From CBDCYS01 sp965226245 (GTDB taxonomy: Bacteria > Acidobacteriota > Terriglobia > Bryobacterales > UBA6623), in contig CBDDCL010000015.1 of assembly GCA_965226245.1 (NCBI GenBank), forward strand, positions 6,696,001 through 6,760,000: a stretch of 64,000 nt of DNA, read 5' to 3'. Positions 8,335 through 17,198 of this stretch are shown here, piece after piece. The position numbers were made by a program, and so were the translations under genes. The stretch's first letter is position 1; each line of letters opens with the position of its first letter. The notes below the pieces were generated by a model. It made no database searches. It saw only the letters and a program-made list of their open reading frames with translations, and had not been told where the DNA came from.

Positions 8335-10209
8335 ATGGCTTTTCGTTCTTGCCGGCCGGCCAAAAACCTGCTGCTCTCGTGTGTTTTGGCCGCCGCCACA
8401 ACGGGCGGGCTGTACGGTCAAGCACCGGCCTCCGCACAGGAGTTTTCAAAGGACCACCCCAACGTCCCAAGTCCCGACCGCCGGCAGCGGCTTTCCGATC
8501 TCACCGAACTCATCGCTGACGGCGAAGCCAGCGGCGACCCGGCCCTCGTCCCCCGCAAGAATTTCATCGACGAGCACATCTTTGGAAAAATGGAGCGCGA
8601 CGGCATTCCGCACGCCGCGCTGTCTCGCGACACCGAGTTCTTCCGCAGAATCCACCTGGACCTGACCGGGCGCATCCCCGACTCCGAAGAAGTGCGCCAG
8701 TTCGTGGCATCGGAAGATCCTGAAAAACGCGATAAGCTGATCGAGAAACTGATCGGCTCGAAAGCCTACCTCGAACGCTGGTCCTATTGGTTCGGCGATC
8801 TGGCCCGCGCCGGCGGAAGCCGCGTCGGCACCGACGGCCGCAACCTTTTCTACCGCTTCATCTACGACTCGCTGCAATTCAACCAGCCTTTCGACGAGCT
8901 GGTCCGCGAGCTGATCTTGGCCCGCGCGCTCAGCAACTGGTACGTGGGCCCCGCCAGCTATCTGGTCCGCTGGGTGCAGTTCGGCGACGCCTGCCATATC
9001 ACGATGCACGAGGACACGGCCGACGAGATGACAGTCAGTCTGTTCAAGCATTTCATGGGGCTGAACTTGCAATGCGTCTCCTGCCATGACGGCGCCGGCC
9101 ATCTCGAGAAACTCAACATCTGGCTGACCGAGAGGAAGCGCCGGGAGCTGTGGCAGCAGGCGGCCTTCTTCGGCAAGACACGGGTGCTGCGGCGCACCGA
9201 AGTTTCGCTGATCCGCGATGAGTACTCGATTCTAGACAGCGCCGGCGGCTACCACGGGGACGCGCCAAGCACCGTGCGGGTGCCACGAACCGGGGAAGGC
9301 TTGATCGAGCCCGCTTTTATTCTGACCGGCGAAAAGCCCGATCCCAATAAACCCCTGCGGCAAGAGCTGGCCCGTATGTTCACGGCGCACCCGCAGTTTG
9401 CGAGAGCAACCGTGAACCGCTTCTGGGCCGAGATGATGGGCGTGGGTATCGTCGATCCGCCAGACCAGTTCGACATGGCGCGGATCGACCCCAGCAATCC
9501 GCCCGGCGGGGAGTGGACCATCCAGCCCAGCCACCCCGAGCTGCTCGAGGCGCTCACCAAAGACTTCCGGGAAAACGGCTACGACTTGCGGCGGTTGTTC
9601 CAGCTCATCACCGAATCGAGCGCTTATCAGCTTTCGTCCCGCTTCCCGGGTGAATGGAAAGATTCCTACGCGCAATACTTCGCGCGCAAGTTCGCCCGCC
9701 GCCTGACCGCTGAGCAGGTTTATGACGCCGTCGTCAAAACGACCGGACTCTATACCGAAATCCCCGTGCCAAAAACCGATTTCCGGGCGAAATTCCTGAC
9801 GCAAACGCGCGGACCCCTTGACATCACTGCCAGCAAATATTTGGCCAAGGATTGGATGCAAAACCTCGAGTATTTCCTGGGCGCGTTCGGGCAAGCGAAT
9901 CGCGAGTCCAACGATCCAGACACGAACGGCTCGATCACTCAGGCCGTTCTGATGATGAACGGACCCTTCATCAAGTCCAAGATCAAGGCGCAGGCGGATT
10001 CCTACCTTGGCGAGCTGTTGAAGCAAGAGCCCAAGCTCAGTGAAGAAGATTTAGCCGAGGAGTTGTTCCTGCGCTTTCTTTCTCGATGGCCGACCGGGGA
10101 GGAAAAGTCTGAGTCAGTCCAGTTGCTAGCGGAGCGCGGCCGCGTAGAGGGTGGCGAAGACTTGCAGTGGGTGTTGATGAATAAACTTGATTTCATCTTC
10201 AACTACTAA
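8335..10209 (+). CDS. DUF1549/DUF1553 domain secreted protein
   Basis: A 624-residue exported protein with a signal peptide (SCVLAAATTGGLYGQ near residues 15-29). The ATG at 8335 has GAAAGGTGG upstream. DUF1549 begins near residue 65 (DEHIFGKMERDGIPHAALS, then RRIHLDLTGRIPDSEEVRQF). A CxxCH-like C-V-S-C-H-D motif near residue 245 could bind haem. DUF1553 lies in the second half (ARATVNRFWAEMMGVGIVDP, later NRFW- and YQLSSRF-type motifs). Such proteins are encoded next to DUF1501 proteins in Planctomycetes and Acidobacteriota, as here, and the pair is thought to act together outside the cytoplasm on unknown, possibly polymeric, substrates. Confidence 0.88.
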   Translation: MAFRSCRPAKNLLLSCVLAAATTGGLYGQAPASAQEFSKDHPNVPSPDRRQRLSDLTELIADGEASGDPALVPRKNFIDEHIFGKMERDGIPHAALSRDTEFFRRIHLDLTGRIPDSEEVRQFVASEDPEKRDKLIEKLIGSKAYLERWSYWFGDLARAGGSRVGTDGRNLFYRFIYDSLQFNQPFDELVRELILARALSNWYVGPASYLVRWVQFGDACHITMHEDTADEMTVSLFKHFMGLNLQCVSCHDGAGHLEKLNIWLTERKRRELWQQAAFFGKTRVLRRTEVSLIRDEYSILDSAGGYHGDAPSTVRVPRTGEGLIEPAFILTGEKPDPNKPLRQELARMFTAHPQFARATVNRFWAEMMGVGIVDPPDQFDMARIDPSNPPGGEWTIQPSHPELLEALTKDFRENGYDLRRLFQLITESSAYQLSSRFPGEWKDSYAQYFARKFARRLTAEQVYDAVVKTTGLYTEIPVPKTDFRAKFLTQTRGPLDITASKYLAKDWMQNLEYFLGAFGQANRESNDPDTNGSITQAVLMMNGPFIKSKIKAQADSYLGELLKQEPKLSEEDLAEELFLRFLSRWPTGEEKSESVQLLAERGRVEGGEDLQWVLMNKLDFIFNY

Positions 10210-10274
10210 ACGGTTTGCGCCGAGCGGCCGGCTGGGGCGCCCGCCCAGCCACGAGGTTTCTTGAGCGAAATCCG

Positions 10275-10331
10275 GGGAGTCAATCGCACGGGAGTCAATC
10301 ACACAGGGGTCAATCGCACGGGAGTCAATCA
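10275..10331 (+). repeat. 15-bp tandem repeat, about 3.7 units, at a start codon
   Basis: Units GGGAGTCAATCGCAC (10275), GGGAGTCAATCACAC (10290), AGGGGTCAATCGCAC (10305) and GGGAGTCAATCA (10320) run straight into the ATG of the DUF1501 gene at 10332. In the frame of that gene each unit reads G-S-Q-S-H, and the frame is open upstream to 10215. Confidence 0.9.
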
Positions 10332-11711
10332 ATGACACGCTTTCAAGACATGTTTCTCAGTCGCCGGGAACTCCTCCGATTAGGAGGCGTGACCGCCGTC
10401 GGGCACTCGTTTCTGCCCATCTTGAAGCCCTACCGCGTGCAAGCCGCCTCCAGCAACGAGCCGCGCGGCTCGGCGCGCTTTTGCATCTTCGTAATGCTGG
10501 CCGGCGGCCCCAGCCACGTCGACGGCTGGGATTTGAAAGAAGGCTCCTGGACCCCCGAAGACTTCGATGTGCGGCGAATCAACCAGGACGTGCTATGGCC
10601 GAATTCGCTCTATCCTCGGCTTGCCAAGCGGCTCGACAAAGTCGCCCTGGTGCGCTCGTTCCAAGCCTGGGAAAGCCAGCACGGACGCGGCCAGTACTAC
10701 TGCCAGGCGGCGCACCCGCTGAACCCGGCCCTGTCTCCCGAGATTCCGCCCGTCGGCGCTGTCGTTGCGCACGAATACGACAAGAAACGCCGGCCCGGCG
10801 ATTCCTTGCCGCCCTACATCGCCTTCAACACTTTTTACAATCTAGCCGGGCTGCTAGGCCCTGGATTCTTGCCGGCCACCTACGCGCCGTTCCATATCAA
10901 CACGAAGGCCGACCTCTCCGCCTTCGCTCCTTCGGCTGATGAAAGGGACACGTTCCAGCGCCGCTGGGAGCTGCTCAAGCGTTTCGACAGGCGCCTGCGA
11001 AACGATCCGTCGCTCGCCGCCAAGACCTATCGCGACTACCACAACTACTATGAGGGCGCGGTCAGTCTCATGTCGGACCCTCGCAATGCAAAAGTCTTCC
11101 GCCTCGACGAAGAAGAGCGCAAGCGTTACGGCAGCTCGGTCACCGGGGACGCCTTCATCCTTGCCCGCAACATCGTGGAGGCCGATGCCGGGACTCATTT
11201 CATCTTCCTGTCCCAGGAGACCTGGGACCATCACGGCGATATCTACGCCCAGAAGAATCACTACCAAATGTCATACGATCTTGACGCTGGGTTGTGCTCG
11301 CTGCTCGACGACTTGGGAAAAACCAAGCGTGCCAGCGGCGTTTCGCTGCTCGATGAAACCTTGATCGTCGCCATGGGCGAGTTCGGACGCACACCCGGCC
11401 CGCTGAGCGATTTGAAGGGGCGGGATCACCATCCCTACGCTGGTTCCGCGCTATTCGCCGGGGGCGGTGTCCAAGGCGGAAAAGTTATCGGCAAGACCGA
11501 CGAGCAAGGCGGCAAGATCATCGATACCGGCTGGCGGGCCAAGCGTTCGATCTACATGGAAGACATCGCCACGACGATCTATTCCGCCATGGGAATCAAC
11601 TGGCAAACCAAGATCGAAACAACGCCGTCGGGCCGGGCGTTCTACTACGTCGAGCCCCTCTCGCCGATCGGCGTCATTGCCAACCAAGAAATCTCCGAGC
11701 TGTTTGCCTGA
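10332..11711 (+). CDS. DUF1501 family protein, Tat-type signal
   Basis: A 459-residue protein of the DUF1501 family, distant relatives of the alkaline phosphatase/sulfatase fold. The N-terminus SRRELLRLGG followed by a hydrophobic stretch is a twin-arginine export signal, so it is likely folded before export. Family motifs include MLAGGPSHVDGWDLK near residue 55, THFIFLSQETWDHHGD near 290, MGEFGRTPGP near 350, and GRDHHPYAGSALFAGGGVQG near 365. The start is placed at the ATG at 10332 because the Tat motif follows at once. A longer frame upstream would add a repeat-encoded G-S-Q-S-H tract. It forms a pair with the DUF1549/DUF1553 gene 122 bases upstream. Confidence 0.88.
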   Translation: MTRFQDMFLSRRELLRLGGVTAVGHSFLPILKPYRVQAASSNEPRGSARFCIFVMLAGGPSHVDGWDLKEGSWTPEDFDVRRINQDVLWPNSLYPRLAKRLDKVALVRSFQAWESQHGRGQYYCQAAHPLNPALSPEIPPVGAVVAHEYDKKRRPGDSLPPYIAFNTFYNLAGLLGPGFLPATYAPFHINTKADLSAFAPSADERDTFQRRWELLKRFDRRLRNDPSLAAKTYRDYHNYYEGAVSLMSDPRNAKVFRLDEEERKRYGSSVTGDAFILARNIVEADAGTHFIFLSQETWDHHGDIYAQKNHYQMSYDLDAGLCSLLDDLGKTKRASGVSLLDETLIVAMGEFGRTPGPLSDLKGRDHHPYAGSALFAGGGVQGGKVIGKTDEQGGKIIDTGWRAKRSIYMEDIATTIYSAMGINWQTKIETTPSGRAFYYVEPLSPIGVIANQEISELFA

Positions 11712-11750
11712 TCTAATCGGCCGCCAAGCTGGGACAACGCGCAAAGTAGG

Positions 11751-11787
11751 GGCCGGCTCTCAGCCGGTCCTTCGCCGCGAAGCGGCG
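11751..11787 (+). terminator. Two consecutive GC hairpins after the DUF1501 gene
   Basis: GGCCGGCT-CTC-AGCCGGTCC (from 11751) is followed at once by CGCCGC-GAA-GCGGCG (to 11787). They lie about 40 bases after the DUF1501 stop. No T-run follows, so they may stabilise the 3' end or be repeat elements rather than act as a true intrinsic terminator. Confidence 0.45.
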
Positions 11788-11907
11788 ACGCCTGAGACCT
11801 GAAAACTTTGGCTGATCCGCGGCCACCAGTCAGAGGGTGTTGCCGTTGACACAGACGATCGTTGATCGCGCGCAGCAGGGGCGTGAATCGTGCGGAAAGC
11901 AAACTGT

Positions 11908-12690
11908 TCAACCCAGTCTCTGCCGCAGCGCATCGATCCGCGCTCGGATCCCCGAGCATGCCTCCCGGAACATCAGCGAGTCAACGGAGTAGGCCAGATA
12001 GCTCACGCCGGCGCGAAGCCAGAGTTCCGCCTGCTCCAGCGTGTTGGCAAAGCACCCTACGGCGACGCCGCGAGGCTGGGCGGCCTTGACGATCGCCTGC
12101 ATCGTTTCCTGAACGAGCGGATGAGTGATCTGCCCCGGAACGCCGAGAGTCTGTGACATGTCGTAGGGCCCCAAGAACGCCACGTCGATTCCGGGAACTG
12201 CAACAATCTCGTCCAATTGATCGAGCGATTCCTGAGCTTCGATGTGCAGCACCAGCAGTGTATCGTCGTTCGCTTGTTGCCTGAATTCAGCAGGCGGATC
12301 GCTGCCGTAGGCGGCCGCGCGCACGAAGGGGTTGAACCCGCGCTGGCCGTCGGGCGGAAATTTGGCCGCCCGCACGGCTCGTTGCGCGTCATCGCGGGTC
12401 GCGATTTGAGGGATGTGCAGTCCGACCGCACCCAGGTCGAGCGCTTCGAGAATCGGCCCCGCTGCGTTCTCGCGAACCCGCACGATCGGAGCGATGTCCG
12501 ACGTCGCACTCGCGCGAATCATGTTGCCGACTGTTTCGCCCGAGAAAGCCGCGTGTTCGCGGTCGATGACCGCGAAGTCGAAACCGGCCAAGCCCAGGAT
12601 TTCTACAATCTCGGGACCGCCAACTTCCACGAATGGCCCGACCAGAAAGCCCTTGTCGCGGAGTTTCGACTTCGCGCTATTTCGCTTCAT
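11908..12690 (-). CDS. HpcH/HpaI family aldolase
   Basis: A 260-residue class II aldolase of the HpcH/HpaI (2-keto-3-deoxy-acid/4-hydroxy-2-oxo-acid aldolase) family, which cleaves pyruvate-derived hydroxy-keto acids using a divalent metal. Motifs: FVEVGGPEIVEILGLAGFDF, then A-V-I-D-R-E-H near residues 39-45, then GAVGLHIPQIATRDDAQ near 88, and the metal/substrate segment QRGFNPFVRAAAYG near 118. HIEAQESLDQLDEIVAVPGI followed by DVAFLGPYDMSQTLGVPGQ near 150-190 holds the catalytic Glu and Asp. The ATG lies inside the end of the upstream rhodanese gene (overlap of 14 bases), so the two are translationally coupled. The substrate is unknown. Confidence 0.85.
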   Translation of the reverse strand: MKRNSAKSKLRDKGFLVGPFVEVGGPEIVEILGLAGFDFAVIDREHAAFSGETVGNMIRASATSDIAPIVRVRENAAGPILEALDLGAVGLHIPQIATRDDAQRAVRAAKFPPDGQRGFNPFVRAAAYGSDPPAEFRQQANDDTLLVLHIEAQESLDQLDEIVAVPGIDVAFLGPYDMSQTLGVPGQITHPLVQETMQAIVKAAQPRGVAVGCFANTLEQAELWLRAGVSYLAYSVDSLMFREACSGIRARIDALRQRLG

Positions 12691-13159
12691 CGTCGCCCGA
12701 GGTCAGCTCCGATGCTTTGGGATAAATCAGGTCGTAGCCTTTTTCTTTCCACTCGGTGACTCCGCCGAACTGGATATCGGTGTATCCGTTTTTCTCGAGT
12801 AAGGCCGCCGCACGGGAGGCCCGTCCGCCGCGGTTTCAATAGACGACAAGGGGGCGGTCTTTGGGAATCTCCGGCATGCGTGCTTCGAGCTGATCCATCG
12901 GGATGTGGTTGTAGCCTTCGATGGTTCCGATTTCCTCGAGCTCTTCAGGACGCCTGACGTCGAGCAAAAAGACGTCCTCGCCGGCGTCGAGGCGCTTTTT
13001 GAGATCTTCGGGATCGTAACGAGGCGGCTCCACCGGAGGAGGCGCCGCGGCAGCGGTTTCGGCCGGCATGCTTTCACTCGGCTGCTCGGACTGGGAACAA
13101 GACACTAAGCCGGCGCAGGCTGCAACGGTAGTGCTCATCAGGGTTCTTCGGGTAATCAT
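12677..13159 (-). CDS. Rhodanese-domain lipoprotein with in-frame UGA at the catalytic Cys (selenoprotein candidate)
   Basis: The frame starts at ATG 13159 behind CAGGAGATTTTC and runs 160 codons to TAG at 12677, with a single TGA at 12836-12838. The N-terminus is MITRRTLMSTT with a lipobox G-L-V-S-C at residues 17-21, possibly Tat-exported. A rhodanese domain follows: DVFLLDVRRPEELEEIGTI, then YNHIPMDQ, then the active-site loop reading P-L-V-V-Y-(UGA)-N-R-G-G-R-A-S-R-A-A. In rhodaneses this loop is Y-C-x-x-G-x-R with the sulfur-carrying Cys, so UGA replaces exactly that Cys. The sequence after it is perfectly rhodanese-like (YTDIQFGGVTEWKEKGYDLI) and its end overlaps the aldolase start. Either UGA is read as selenocysteine, or a TGC-to-TGA change has inactivated the gene or is a sequencing error. 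Confidence 0.75.
12808..12838 (-). promoter_or_regulatory. Hairpin just after the UGA, bacterial SECIS-like
   Basis: Two bases after the UGA the mRNA can fold CCGC / ACGGG-CCU-CCCGU / GCGG, with the GGCGG on the 5' side bulged. If the top G-C pair opens, the loop is GCCUC, starting with G about 16 bases after the UGA. Bacterial SECIS elements are stem-loops immediately after the UGA with a G at the start of the apical loop at about this distance. The region is GC-rich and encodes N-R-G-G-R-A-S, so a hairpin could arise by chance. Confidence 0.4.
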
Positions 13160-13331
13160 GAAAATCTCCTGGGCCGTAGTATAGCGGGATTCGCCGCTGT
13201 CTGCGTTGCGTGTTGAGACGGTGGGGCAGAGCCCCAACGCGGCACGGCGGAGCCCTGCGCCACGTGTTGTATTTGGCGGAACTTGGCTACTGACGGAGAT
13301 GCGGCCCGGCGCCTGGACGCGAGGCCGAAGC

Positions 13332-15803
13332 TTACTTGATGTAGCCGAGGCTTCGCAACCTCTCCAGTTCTTTCGGCGACAGATCACCGGCCTGCCCGGC
13401 GTCGGGAAGCTTGCCGGCCTTGACCATCTCGTGCCAGCTCGCCAGCTCGCCCTTGAGACGTTCGACGATTTCGGGATGCTGGTCCGCAACGTTGCTGCTG
13501 TCGAGCGGGTCGTCCTTGTGGTTGTATAGCTCGAACTCGGGACCGTCGCCTGTGCGTATGACGTTGTGGACAAGCTTCCAGCCGTCCGCCACAATGCCAT
13601 AGGACTCGGTGTCCCTTGGCGGCGGCCCGCCCGCTTGTTCGGTTTTCGCTTTTTCGGTGACGGCAGCCCGGGACTCCCAACCCAGCGCCCGAGCCGCCTC
13701 GCCAGGTGAACGACCGGATTCCGCGTCACGGGCGGCAGCCAAAAGAGGAACCAAGCTCTGTCCTTGAATGCCCTCGGGTATCGGCAGACCGCTCAAGTCC
13801 AGCAAGGTCGGCATCAGGTCGATGCTGCGCACGGTCTCGGTGATCTCCAAACCGGCTGGCACCGTTCCGGGGCGATAGAGCAGCAGCGGCACGTGGGCCA
13901 GCTCTCCATAAACGGTCTGGCCATGGAACATGCGGCCATGCTCAATGAACTCTTCGCCGTGATCGGAGATGAAGGCGATTTGCGTCTGTTCCTCGATGCC
14001 CATGGTTCGGAGCCGTTCGATCAGCCGCCCGATCTCAGCGTCCATGCCACGGATTGAGCCGTCGTACCAATCTTGATCGTGGGCCACGTATTCAGCCGGG
14101 TCGACGCCTGCCTTCTCCATCTCCTCGCGGGTCGGCATGCCGAAGGCCTTCATCAGCGGATCGTCAATCACCTCGCGAACAGTTTCGAGTTGCTTCTCGT
14201 GCTCTTCCTTCTTCGTCGCGTCGGCCCAAAGAGTGTCATAGGGGGCCCGCGGCTCAAAGGGGTCATGCGGGTCGAAAACGTGCAGAAACATGAAGAAGGG
14301 CGTGTCAGGATGTCGTTCGATCCAGGCAACGGCGCGGTCAACGTATTCGCGCGCGGTTTTCGCCTCGTAGGCCGGGTCGTCCACCGAAGTTGACTCATGA
14401 AGCTCTTCGAATCCCTGGTGAAGATTCGTGAACTTGCCGGTGAAAACAACGGAGGAGTAGGCCACGGTCGCATATCCCGCCTCGCGGTAGACCTCGGCCA
14501 GCGTTGTCGCCGTGACGGGGAGCTGGTCGGAGAAGTCCTTGACGCCATGGGAACTCGGGTAGAGCGAAGTCATGATGGCCGGTACCGAAACCTTCGTCCA
14601 CGTCGCTTGAGAAACGTTATCCAAAAACAATGCGCCGCTGGAAGCCATCTTCGCCAAAAAGGGCGCCGTTTCGCGCTCATGACCGTACATGTTGAGACGA
14701 TCGGCGCGCAGCGTGTCGCACATAAACAAGATCACGCCGCGCGGCGGGTCAACCCCGCCCAAAGCAGCCGCTGCCGTCTCGGGTGATCGAGGTTTTTGTT
14801 CCCTGACGCGAATCGCGGGACTGCCCCAATACCCCACCATGCGTTCCTTCTCGACGTCTAGCGAGAACGTCAGCTTCGCCGCGCCGCGGTGGCTGGCAAG
14901 GTCGACCGCGACGGCTTCCCAGCGATGGGGCGTCGTCACGGTCCGCGACAGCAAGACGTTTTCGCCGCCGCTTCCCGATGCACTAATCTTGAATCCGACC
15001 GGGCTGTTTTCGACCGTGCCGACATTGACATCAAGCCAGGCGTTCGCCGGGATATCAACGTCCATGCTGAACGTCTCAGGCGCCCTCGTCACGATGGTTT
15101 CGCGGTAGATTTCCGACAAGCCACTCCAACTGACGCCCGAAGGGATCGACGCGTGGTGTTCCCCCTGCGAAACCAGCCGTATGGACTCGATTTCAAAGCG
15201 GGCGCCGGCAACGTCGACGGGCCGAATCAATACGGTTTCCATCCCGCGCAAAGGCAGAGATCGGCCGGACTGCACGGTAAAGGTTTGAAAGTCCTCACTG
15301 GCGGTAACTTCAGTAGACAGCGGCCAGGAAAAAGCGCGCCCCATGCCGACGACTTTTGCGATATTCACGTCACCGGAGGCTTGGCCCGCGGCGCCGAAAT
15401 TGGCGTCAACACTGATTCGCGTTCGAACCTCGATGGCATGCAAGGCGTCGCTGCGGTCAGCGCCTTCCGGCAGGCGGGCATAAAGGACCGGAAGGTCCAA
15501 TGTGGAGCGTCCCGTGAGACGGCCGTCAACGACCTTGAGGCCTGAGACGCCTTGGCCCGCCTGCCAGCCCAGAGTGGCGGCTGCCTCCCCTTCAGAATTT
15601 TCCGCCGGAGACGAGAAATCCCATAGCGCCGCCGGCTCCGCGGCACGCTGCTGGGGCGAGCCCGCAACCATTTCGCTTTGGAAAAGGTCGACAAGCCGAA
15701 TCGCGGTGGGCGATATAGGTCCGCCTGGCCCGCAGCTCGGCAGGGCGATGAGAACCAAAAACATGAGGCTGGCGGGAAACCGCCGCCTTCTCAGAAGCAG
15801 CAT
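13332..15803 (-). CDS. Sulfatase-superfamily lipoprotein
   Basis: An 823-residue protein. The ATG at 15803 is chosen because GGAG lies seven bases upstream, and a longer start at 15836 lacks this. The signal ends in a lipobox A-L-P-S-C near residue 25, so it is a lipoprotein. Residues 40-330 are beta-rich and unassigned. The sulfatase/alkaline phosphatase-type domain begins near 350 with VILFMCDTLRADRLNMYGHE (metal-binding Asp). TKVSVPAIMTSLYPSSHGV carries the nucleophile position as S-V-P-A, lacking the Arg of the C/S-x-P-x-R sulfatase signature. FISDHGEEFIEHG gives the second metal site and the C-terminus has WKLVHN. It may be a phospho- or sulfo-ester hydrolase or a transferase. Confidence 0.85.
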   Translation of the reverse strand: MLLLRRRRFPASLMFLVLIALPSCGPGGPISPTAIRLVDLFQSEMVAGSPQQRAAEPAALWDFSSPAENSEGEAAATLGWQAGQGVSGLKVVDGRLTGRSTLDLPVLYARLPEGADRSDALHAIEVRTRISVDANFGAAGQASGDVNIAKVVGMGRAFSWPLSTEVTASEDFQTFTVQSGRSLPLRGMETVLIRPVDVAGARFEIESIRLVSQGEHHASIPSGVSWSGLSEIYRETIVTRAPETFSMDVDIPANAWLDVNVGTVENSPVGFKISASGSGGENVLLSRTVTTPHRWEAVAVDLASHRGAAKLTFSLDVEKERMVGYWGSPAIRVREQKPRSPETAAAALGGVDPPRGVILFMCDTLRADRLNMYGHERETAPFLAKMASSGALFLDNVSQATWTKVSVPAIMTSLYPSSHGVKDFSDQLPVTATTLAEVYREAGYATVAYSSVVFTGKFTNLHQGFEELHESTSVDDPAYEAKTAREYVDRAVAWIERHPDTPFFMFLHVFDPHDPFEPRAPYDTLWADATKKEEHEKQLETVREVIDDPLMKAFGMPTREEMEKAGVDPAEYVAHDQDWYDGSIRGMDAEIGRLIERLRTMGIEEQTQIAFISDHGEEFIEHGRMFHGQTVYGELAHVPLLLYRPGTVPAGLEITETVRSIDLMPTLLDLSGLPIPEGIQGQSLVPLLAAARDAESGRSPGEAARALGWESRAAVTEKAKTEQAGGPPPRDTESYGIVADGWKLVHNVIRTGDGPEFELYNHKDDPLDSSNVADQHPEIVERLKGELASWHEMVKAGKLPDAGQAGDLSPKELERLRSLGYIK

Positions 15804-15998
15804 CAGATATCTCCAAAAAGGAATTTGGGCGCTCAAGCGACCGATGAAAAAGTATGGCGCTCAACTGCTCGATTTGCAAGCGAATGGCTCCGGTCCGCTG
15901 AATTCGCTGAGTCGTCGCGGCGCCTCGCAACCGGTCGCGGCGCCTCATCCACACACAATTCATGTTCACGGAGTTACCACTGTGATAACTTAGGGGCC

Positions 15999-17030
15999 AT
16001 GTTACGGCCAATCATGCTACGACCAAGGAAGACCGCACTCCTCCGAATCTGCTTTGTGCTCGCTGCCGCCTTCACCTGGGTGCTGCTGCCCGCCGCGCAA
16101 ACGACGGCGCCGCCCGCGTTTAAGTGGTACAAGGGCAACCTGCATACACATACCATCAACAGCGACGGCGATAGCGCTCCGGACGCGGTGGCACGCTGGT
16201 ACAAGGAACACCGCTACAACTTTCTGGTCTTGACGGACCACAATTTCGTGACTCAGCCAAACGGCCTGAACTCGATTTTCGCCGCGGATGATCGTTTCTT
16301 GCTGATCTCCGGGGAGGAAGTCACCAGCGGGTTCGAAAGCAAGCCGATTCACGTCAACGGATTTAACCTGCCGCGCACCCTCGAGCCCCTTGTCGGCAGC
16401 AGTGTCGTCGATACGGTTCAAAAAAACGTCGACGCGATTCGCGGGGCCGGAGGGATGCCGTCGCTCAATCACCCCAACTTCCGCTGGGCGGTGACTCCCG
16501 GCGAACTGCGGCAAGTCAACAACTTGAAACTCTTCGAGGTCTACAATGGCCATCCGCGGACGAACGAGGCGGGGGGCGGCGGCTTCCCGAATCTGGAAGA
16601 AATGTGGGACTCGGTTCTGACGGCGGGCCGGGAGATCTATGGTATTGCCGTGGACGACGCGCACACGTTCAAAGTGTTTGCGCCGGGGGAGTCGAATCCA
16701 GGGCGGGGCTGGGTGAGCGTGAAAGCGCGCGAGCTTTCCACGCAAGCAGTACTCGAAGCGCTCAACGCAGGCGAGTTCTACTCCTCGACGGGCGTGGAGC
16801 TGGACGAAGTAACACGCTTACCCAAGGGGCTGCGAATTCATATCAACGACGGTGACAGCGGCGATGTGAAGTTCACGATCGAATTCATTGGTCAGGACGG
16901 AAAACTCCTCGCGAAGTCATTTGACAACCCGGCGGAGTACACCTTGCGGGCCGGTGATAGATACGTCCGCGCCAAGGTGAGTTCGTCGAACGGACAGCAT
17001 GCCTGGGTGCAGCCTGTGTTCGCCCGCTAG
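15999..17030 (+). CDS. PHP-domain metal-dependent hydrolase, exported
   Basis: A 343-residue protein with an N-terminal signal (LRICFVLAAAFTWVLLPAAQ). The mature part opens with the PHP motif KGNLHTHTINSDGDSAPD (H-x-H), followed by YNFLVLTDHNFV (D-H), GEEVT, a later SLNHPNF and IAVDDAH, all metal ligands of the PHP phosphoesterase family. The ATG at 15999 lies behind TAGGGGCC, and a second ATG at 16014 is possible. It is divergent from the sulfatase-like gene. The family includes phosphatases of polyols and sugars. The substrate is unknown and the site of action is outside the cytoplasm. Confidence 0.82.
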   Translation: MLRPIMLRPRKTALLRICFVLAAAFTWVLLPAAQTTAPPAFKWYKGNLHTHTINSDGDSAPDAVARWYKEHRYNFLVLTDHNFVTQPNGLNSIFAADDRFLLISGEEVTSGFESKPIHVNGFNLPRTLEPLVGSSVVDTVQKNVDAIRGAGGMPSLNHPNFRWAVTPGELRQVNNLKLFEVYNGHPRTNEAGGGGFPNLEEMWDSVLTAGREIYGIAVDDAHTFKVFAPGESNPGRGWVSVKARELSTQAVLEALNAGEFYSSTGVELDEVTRLPKGLRIHINDGDSGDVKFTIEFIGQDGKLLAKSFDNPAEYTLRAGDRYVRAKVSSSNGQHAWVQPVFAR

Positions 17031-17056
17031 CGGCCCGCGGTGCAAGTGGGTTCGGC

Positions 17057-17153
17057 GAAAAATGGGGACTGTCAGCCGACTTTCGTGACTCGTAAGCGCC
17101 GTGTTTTCAGTCAAGGTGGACACGAAAATCGGTGGCTGTACCCGATTTTTCGC
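17057..17153. repeat. Imperfect palindromic element (REP-like), copy 1
   Basis: Two 33-base arms, GCGAAAAATGGGGACTGTCA... (17057-17089) and its inverted partner ...TACCCGATTTTTCGC (17121-17153), match at about 24 of 33 positions around a 31-base centre. It sits between the converging PHP and plsX genes. A related element lies at 18273-18365. Confidence 0.6.
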
Positions 17154-17198
17154 GGCGCTACGTTCGGACCGGCAGGATTGCCGGCTCCTGCTGAAGGA

